Assembly (NCBI GenBank): GCA_949987565.1
Contig: OX465115.1
Location: forward strand, 8,396,566-8,460,565
Source of the DNA: Luidia sarsii
Lineage: Eukaryota > Echinodermata > Asteroidea > Paxillosida > Luidiidae
Direction of reading: 5' to 3'
DNA length: 64,000 nucleotides
Positions 13,101-22,100 of the stretch are shown one piece after another (the stretch's first letter is position 1; every line of letters starts with the position of its first letter). The notes below the pieces were generated by a model. It worked only from the letters and a program-made list of their open reading frames with translations, was not told where the DNA came from and made no database searches. The translations under genes were made by a program, and so were the position numbers.

Positions 13101-16100
13101 TGCAGGCATCTTAACCAATTGACCACCAAGCTTCTTGAGGTTGTGTGGCGGATTCAAATAATGTATAGTGGTGTGTACCATGTTTGCATCGAAGAGAATA
13201 TAATTCAGTAAAGCTCAGTGCTTATTACGTCAAGCAGGGCAAACCTTCATTGAATTATATTCTCTTTGACGCAAACATGTTATATCTATGAGGCCAAACA
13301 GTACCCGCCGCTATACATTACATATTTGAATTCGCCACACGACCTTGGTCAAGTGGTTAAGATGTCTGCACTAGAAAGCAGGAGTCGCGAGTTCGAATCC
13401 CACCCGAGCTGCCCAAAATGTTTTCATCACACTGTGTCAGATATAGTAATATTTTACAGTACACATTCAAACAAGCAGTGTATGGTGGTAAATTTAAAAT
13501 GTTTAGTCCATTAATTTTATAAGATGATGCCGTAGCAGCAATTGATTTTGTCCTTAGTGCTCATAACCCTACTTAATGGATTTCCCACAGAACAAGAAGA
13601 AAGTTCATCAGACTATGTGGAAGATGTCTTCAATAATGAACTGCTTTGTCCACATAGTAAGTTCTATTACAAAGATTCATCAACTCTTCTCAGCATAGGT
13701 CAGTTCTTTCAAAGGCATAATTATTAAAGACTAATCCAAATATGCACTTGATCACTCAATGATTGCCATATTGATTGGATTGGTCCATGATTTGTGTGCA
13801 GATAATTTGACCACAGATGTGAATCTGAGGAGGATGGTACCTGTCGAAGTATGGCAGAGACTGCGGATTTACTTTCCAGATTCACCTGAATTCAATCAAG
13901 ATAAGGAGATATGTCAGACATGTCAGGTAACTTGGTTTTGTTTAGATTACATGCTTGCTTCTTAATGTACAATGTATTTATGCTATTGTTTGCTTCCCTG
14001 ATGTATGGAGGTCTGAGTGTTTATGTGTGACCATTAAATGATGATGATGATAAAAATGATGTCGATGTTAAATCATGAACATGCATGTATACAGTAATCT
14101 AAACCCCAATAATGATGGACCTTATTTCAATATGTGGGTTTGTATTACATAGATCATATCTTTTATTCCTTTGTCATTACTTTTTGGCTTTTATGCCACT
14201 TTTGTGAAATTGTATATATTTTTCAAACAAGCAAAGGAAAACTGACGGGGAACTTTTGAAAAAAAATGAAAATTGACAAAGAAAACTTTGACTGGATCAG
14301 GAAATGTACCCGAGACCTTTGGTTTTGTGTACCGGTGTTCTTACATCTGAGCTATCCAGCTCTTAGATGGCGGCCTTCCCAAATGGTCGACTAGTCTTTG
14401 CGGGGGTCAAAAGCATTTCACCCAGCCAATTCAGAAGCATGTATGTTTTCTGGCTTATACAAATTTTTGATTCCCCTGAAAATGTATTGTTATATTTGCA
14501 GGCCAGTGCTGAGAAAGAAAAACAAGATTGTATGCTGAGAGTTATGATGGCATCTGAGCAGAAGGCTTCTTTGTCACAACTTTTAAATAACAAGCATCGA
14601 CCAACCTGGGATAAACAGGTTAGTACAAATTTACATGTAGTTGATTTGGTTTGAATTTCCATTCGTACAATTTTGAATGCAGAACTGTAGTGAGCCTGTT
14701 TTAATTTATACAACTACCACATATTGAATATGAGTCAATATAGAAAGGTTAGTTGTTTTACCATATTAGCCAAACATCAAGTTATTTTTCCAGATTGTTT
14801 TTCTGACTCATTTACTTCTTTACATAAGATATTTTGTTGCACAGTGACACTGCAAACCTTTCAAGTGAATATTTGGTTGTGTCGCAGGATGTCTCTGAAG
14901 CTTATGTGGTCAATCAGCCATTTCTTGAGCAGTGGAGGGAGTTTGTTCACCATCCTTTAAAGAAAGCTCCACCAAATGAAGTGAACAATGCCTTACTCTT
15001 GTGTCAGCATCAGCGCCTTCTTTTTGAACTATTTTTCATGGATGATATGCAAATGTAAGTTCAGCAATGGAAAGGCCTATTCATTTGCTTTTTAGAGGAT
15101 TATACAGCTTCTTGACCAATGCATATCCAATAGATATTCAATTTGCTCTTGTTGAAAACATGAAATTATTTAATTTGTTGCTAATTATTGTCTGAATCCA
15201 TTGATTCTAGGTACTCTTTAGTGTGGCCTCATGAATGGGACTCACTTGCTCAACATTTCTGCGTAGATTACACAATACGGATATATCGTGAGCAACATTC
15301 ACCTGGAAATAGCAAACATCAAGTGCTAAAATGCAAACTGGGTGAGTTTACTGCTGTGTGTAATATATATTTTGCTACAGACCTACTAACAAAACTTGCT
15401 CATATTATGAATGAGGTTTTGGTTTTGAAAATGATACCGCTCCAGCCTTTTTATTCTTCATTATTTTATTATTTTGGCTTACTGAAAACTTTGAGAAATA
15501 TATAATTTTTAACAGTAAGAAGATGTAACAGTTCTCAGCCTCTCTGGTTTAAGTCAAAGTTTTCTTTGCCATTTTTTCCAATAGTTCCCAGTCAGTTTTT
15601 CCTATATTAGAAAATTAAGTTAACCACCTTCACCAGGGCCTCAGAAATTGAAGCCTTGGTGGTGATGCTATGCGCTAGGCCCTCTGTATCTGAATGACAC
15701 TCTAATCAAAGATTTTTTTCAGCATACCACAATGCAATTTGTGGCATGACAAACACCTGTTTTGACTCAAGTTTTCACATGAATTGCCAGATTAGTGGAC
15801 AATCGAGAAAAAGTGCACTGCCACAGAAGGCAGTGTTTTGGCATGTTCAACTGCCCAACGGCTCTCAGTTAGACAGTGGGAATCCACTCACTATCTTCAC
15901 CACAAATTCCGTGCTTGGTTGGGGCTAACTACCTTGAGGATTTTTCCACATTGAATGGAGGGTAGTCAGCTGTCAAAGGCCATCAGCGTACACACTACAT
16001 GGACACAGAACACACACAGTAGCGCTACATTGTACATTCCACTGCACCACACACAATGGGCCCCTTCTCAGGCAGATAATCCTTTGACAAAATCCATATC

Positions 16101-19100
16101 GACATCTGAATTGTACCAAGTTTGACTTTTATTGATTTTTTTTACAGATATCTACTGTTCCCTTGGCAGTCATGGGCAATGGAAAGTGACCTGGTGTAAA
16201 GTTGTTAAAACCTGCATCTACATTTTTAATTTGCTTTGACTTTGCATGATCCCCTAACTGCTCTTAGCATCATTCATTCATTCATGAATAGGGAGCTGGG
16301 GATGAGCGATTGCAGATTACATTCTATTTTTCACATGAATAGGAAACCTAAAATATCTGTTTTCCCCAAAAATTATGTATTTCGTATTTATTTGTTTGTT
16401 CAATTTGATTCATTTCAAGAGTCCTGTGTTGAGTGTATCACAGCTCAGCAAAGCCAAGATAAGCTCCAGAGAAAGCAATATAACGGTGCCCGGATCTATG
16501 TGCGTAAGATTGTGTCACAGCTTAATACTGCCAGCCAATCATCAAATGAGGAAGGACAAAAGCAGCCAAACCAACTCATTAACAGAGACCCAGATTTTTT
16601 CCAGGTAATATCTGGTTTTCTAGTTTCCCCTCGTTAATATTTTTTTCTTGCATTGCATGTAACTATCAAACACCAAAATAAAGAATTACATCGAATATTG
16701 TATAGCGATGGGTACAGCGTTACATCACAGATAAAAAATGATTTTTTTTTTTGCGTCGAGGAGAATGTAATTCAATGAGATTCTGCCCTTGCTCAATGTG
16801 ATAAATACTGAATGCTCTCGTGCATGAAAAGAAAAAGATGTTTTTTTTTCTCAAAATGATTCAATTACAAAATCACGTTGATGCAGAAAACTTAAAAAAG
16901 TTATATGAGGCAATCTACATGTATCACAGATATAAGAGGCAAAGACTCATTGAATTACACTCTCTGGTGAGGGGATGGAGGCGGAGGCGGGTTACTGATT
17001 AACTGATATAAAAGATTTATTCAATTCTGAAAAGAATCAAATCAGAGAAAGGGAAACAGTCTAAGTATACAGTAATTATGCAGTCGAGTCTGTCTTAAAT
17101 ATAATGCTAGCATGAAACACATGATCTAATAGCTCGAATCAGGACTTCAGACAACAAATAAACGACTTACAACTTTTTACCCCAGTAGATCTATAATATG
17201 CTGATGCCGTTCTACATACACGCAGGGAACCCGATTCAGCTAGAAGAAACAGAAAAACAGAGCACCTTGCCTAAATACACTATATGCTGCACATGTACAG
17301 ACCGTGGATTTTAGGATATACAGCACAAGAAATTACCATTGAACATGTATTCAACTCCAAATTAACGTCAATGCATCAGCGGTTTACTGCAAGGATTCAT
17401 TCACATTTTAGATAACAAACCGGTTTTCAATTGGAAAATTCATCGGAAACAATCGAATGTGCCAACAAGTAAACCTATAATAATTATAATTACATCTGGA
17501 GATTAATCTAACTTTAACTACTCACAAGTTGCAGTTATATAACAAAACGTGAGGACGAGGCCTACATGTAGGGGCGTGTGTCCCGCTTCAATAGCAAACG
17601 GCAAATTCATTCATTCAATTCATTCAAATAACATTTATTTCCATATCAAAGTAGAGAAAATACAGAAATGTATATAAAGAGACACAAAACAATCAATTTG
17701 TTAACATGTGAGGCATATACCAAAAAGGCTATGAAAGCATAGAAGATGTAGTGATGACAGTGATATGCAGGCAAACCCCAAAAAGCAGAGCTTGAGAAGG
17801 GGATGCCTTCATTAAACAAACAAACAAACAAACACCCCAACAAACGAACAAACATACATCCCAATACCCCAACACCCAAACAAACAAACAAACTAACTAA
17901 CCAAATAACAACCAAGACAAGACATCCCAACAAACAAACAAACAAACAAGCGGACGAACGACAAAGATGAACAAGACTTAGATAACTGATTGTGTAAGGC
18001 GGTGGTAAAAACAAAAGTAAGTGAATAAGTATGACTAATAAATAAGTAGGAATACTGGTAATTAGGGAGACTTGTGATCTTAACTGAGTAGGGGCATTAG
18101 CAAAGAGAATTGTTGTCAATAAACATACCGGGAAATATACTAAAGGCAAAGTCCTGAGATACGATGTAGAAACTGTGTTACATAATGAGAGAGTACAGTA
18201 GGTCAAGCTTGAGCGCATGCCTGAAGCAGCCCAAGGAGAGTTTTGCTTTTAAAGCAGGATTGACAGAATTCCAAATAAGGGTGCAGTGTGTTCACGAGGA
18301 GGGGTCAGAGTGCAAGTCCTAATTGCTCGTTTCTGAGTGATGGTAAGTGAATGGAGTTTACCGTGCCCAGACAATATTACAATAAGAGAGATATGGGAAA
18401 ATGAGGGTGTTGTAAAAAGTGAATAAAGTAGCTGAAGGGAGAAAATCACGTAGTTTGGAGGGGACTCCTGTATTACGGGAGACAGTTGAATTGATAGAGG
18501 AGATGTGCTCCCCCCATGTAAGCCGGTCATCAATAATAACTTTGTGGAGTGAGTCTTGGTGATTGGGTTGCCCCCAATGAAAACAGGAGGGTCGGTGATA
18601 TTGAGAGATTGAGTGGGTCTAGTGAAAAGCATGTATGTAGTTTTTTTTTTAGTTCAGCGACAGTTTATTGGCCTTGAACCAGGACGACACTTCGGCAAGT
18701 TCACTATTCAAGGTGTCAATTAGTGTGGGGTGGTCACGAGCAGAAGCAACTATCGTTGTATCGTCAGCAAAAAGTACAAATGAAAGCAAAGAAGAAGAAT
18801 TGTGCAGGTCATTAACATAAAGGAGAAAAGGAGTGGGCCCAGGATAGAACCTTGAGGCACCCCATAGTGAATATCTTTCATGCCAGACTCACAGTTATTC
18901 ACATAAGTGAATTGAGACCTGTTACTTAGGTAGTCTGAGATCCAATGGAGGGCAACACCTCTGACGCCATAAAGTTCAAGTTTAGAAAAAAGAATAGAGT
19001 GGTCGATAGTGTCGAAAGCTTTAGAAAGATCTATAAAAACGCCAGCAGTATGTAATTTACTGGAAACAGAGGAAGTGATCTTGTCAACCAGTTGAATAAC

Positions 19101-22100
19101 AGCCATATCAGTAGAGAATTTAGCCCGGAATCCAAACTGCTGATCGCAAAGTAGATTGAATTTAGAGAGAAAATTTGAAAGTCTATTATAAACAAGACGT
19201 TCAAGGATTTTAGAGAAGGAAGGGAGAATAGAAATAGGCCTGTAATTATGGATGTCATGGCAATCTCCATTTTTAAATACAGGAACTACTTTAGCAACTT
19301 TAAGAGAGAGAGGCACGCACCCCGTAAGAAATGATAGGTTGAAAATATGGGCAAGGGGTCGAGAGATGAAGGAAACAATAGATTTGACTACAGTTGAGCA
19401 GATACCATCAAAGCCGCTACTGTAGCTGGTTTGAAGTTGTTTGCCTACTAAGTTGATTTCTAAGAAATAAGTAGGTGACAGACAAAAAGTGGGATTGTCA
19501 AGGTTGAGTAGATAATCAGAGAAATGAGAGTTGCCAGGCTGAACTTGTTCAGCGAGTGACGAACCTATGGTGGAGAAGTAGTTATTGAAGGCGTCCGCAA
19601 TCAATGGAGGATCTGTGAAGATGTTTTGACCATCGGTGACATCGTCGGGAACGGTAGCTTTCTTACTTTTACCTAAAATGTTATTAATAACTCGCCATGT
19701 GTCTTTGATGCTGCACTTGTTTACATCAAGCAGATGAGCGTAAAAGGACTTCTTGGCAGCTCTAATAGTGGTAGAAATCCTGTTACGAAAGTACTTATAT
19801 TTTCGTTCATTGGTCAGTGTGGGATTGTGAAGGTAGCGCTTGGAGATCTTTTGTTTATAATTACATGAATTGATGATTCCTGGTGACATCCAAGGCTTGT
19901 TATTCCGGGCTTTACCTGAAGTATGTGCTATAAGAGGAAAATGGTAGTTATAGAGATCACTGAAGAGCGACTGGAATTGGTTAAAAGCACTTTCTGCGTC
20001 ATTGAGATTGAAGACTGCACTCCAGTCGGTTGAAGCCAAGTCACATGTAAAAGCATTCAAAGACTGCTTGTTAGTGTTCCTTGAGAAGAATTTAGACTTG
20101 AGAGGTGATTGAAGCTGAAAGAGAGAGGGGGTGATTTGAAAGAGAGGCAGATGGTCAGAGATGTCAGCATATAGGATACCAGTTAAGATATTGGTGCATG
20201 TATTGTGACTAGTCAGAATATTATCAATAAGAGAGGAACTATTAGGACTGATGCGAGTAGGTTTGTCAATCAGCGGGCAGAAGCCATAAGAATACAAAAT
20301 ATTAACAAAATCCTCTGTGGGCTGATGATTGGAACAATGTAGCAGGTTTAGATTAAAATCACCCATTATGTAACATAGCTTACTCTCTTTGGTAATTAAC
20401 TTTAGGCATTTATCAAAAGAGCTGAGAAAATTATCCAGGGAAGTACCAGGAGCTCTGTAGACACTGCCTACAATAATATTACTTGCATGGTTACGTTCAA
20501 TCTCAATGAAGATGCACTCATAATCAGTAGATGAAGTCATGAGATCAGATCTAGTGTGAAACTTCAGAGTGTCATGAATGAACATTGCCGCCCCTCCTCC
20601 AATTTTATTGGAACGAGAAGAATGAAGTAGCTGATAATTGTCCATGTGAATGTGAGGAGGAGGGGCACCTTTGAACCTCGTCTCAGTAAAACCATAAATA
20701 GAGAAGCGGTGGTCGAGAAAGCATAAGTAGTCTTGTATATCGTAGTAGTGTCTACAGAGACTCCTGGAATTCATGTAAAATATAGAAAATTGCCCAACAG
20801 AATTCAGTTCCAGTTGATTAAAATCATTACTTTCAAAATAGGCACAATCATTATCTAAGAAATTATCGTCATTATAAACATTGAACATTGAGATAATCTA
20901 AAATAATTTAACTGTAAGACAAAGGAAAAAACTATACTGATGGAGGGGTCACAAATCATACAAAATATTCTCGTTACAAGAGAAAATATCAAAAAAAGTG
21001 AACTGAAGGGAACATCATACTGGTATAATAATAAACATTGAAAGGACATCAAGAATTGTAAGTACAGGCTAAATGACAAAGGGAGATAAACTACTAGTAA
21101 TCAGAAACTGCTTAGGAGGTATATTTCTTAAGTTCCTTCATCGAAGAGACGGACGTCTTCTTGTTATTTTGGAGAAGGATGATTCTGCCATCCATGGACC
21201 ATGCTGCCTCGACAGACGGACAGGCCTTGGCAGCTTTGAGGAGTTCATGTCGTCTGCCGGTTAGGTTCTCCGTGATCACTTGCCCTGAACCTTTGAGGAG
21301 ACGTTTGTTCTTGAAGACATCAGATCTTTGACGATAGCTCACAAACTTGACGATGATCGAGCGTGGTTTCAAGTTGGGTCGTTTTCTAGGTTGCCCAAGA
21401 CGATGTGATCTATCGATGTCTCCTGGCTGTAGGTTTAGATGCAGCTTGTCATTGATAGTCTGAATGACAAGCTTGTCCGTCTTTTCATCCGACGACTCTT
21501 TAATGCCATGAAGCAAGAGACAGTTCCTTCGACTCTACTGCTCCAGATCATCAAGATTGTCCATGAGATTACTGCTAAGTGTTGAAATTTCCTTGTATTT
21601 TAGTGAGAGTAGGGACAGTTCTTCGGTGTACTTGACTGTGTCCATGGTAGTGGCTTCATATACATCATGTTTGACAGCTTCCTTGACAGAATTGGCAATG
21701 GATGTCATGAAAAACGTATTCTTCAACAGACTTTCAGCCAGTTTGTCAATTATCTGACTACAGCTTGTGTTGATGATCTTGTCAGACACAAGAGAAGCAA
21801 TAGGTTCGATGATTGATTGCAGGAAGGATGGATCGTTGGAAATTACCTTGGAAATCTGTTCCCTGAGTTCTTGTTGACAGAGTGGGTCGCTGTTGCCATG
21901 ATCGGGCGTCCATGGAGATGTGTGAAAAGGACGGCTTGGCGTTGCTGCTTTGTCCTGGATTACGTAACTCTTTTGTTGTTCAGAGTTCTTAGCACTGGGA
22001 CATGGCGATGGTGTTGTCTGATGGCCAGTGCTAGCAAGATCAGACTCCGACGTACCGGTTTTGGGTGGATTTCCTCTTCGTTTTGGCTTCATATTATCCA

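Noticed and set aside
18750..20888. Host gene of 712 residues antisense to USP48
   Set aside because: Clear LINE endonuclease and RT motifs, with frameshifts after the RT fingers/palm.
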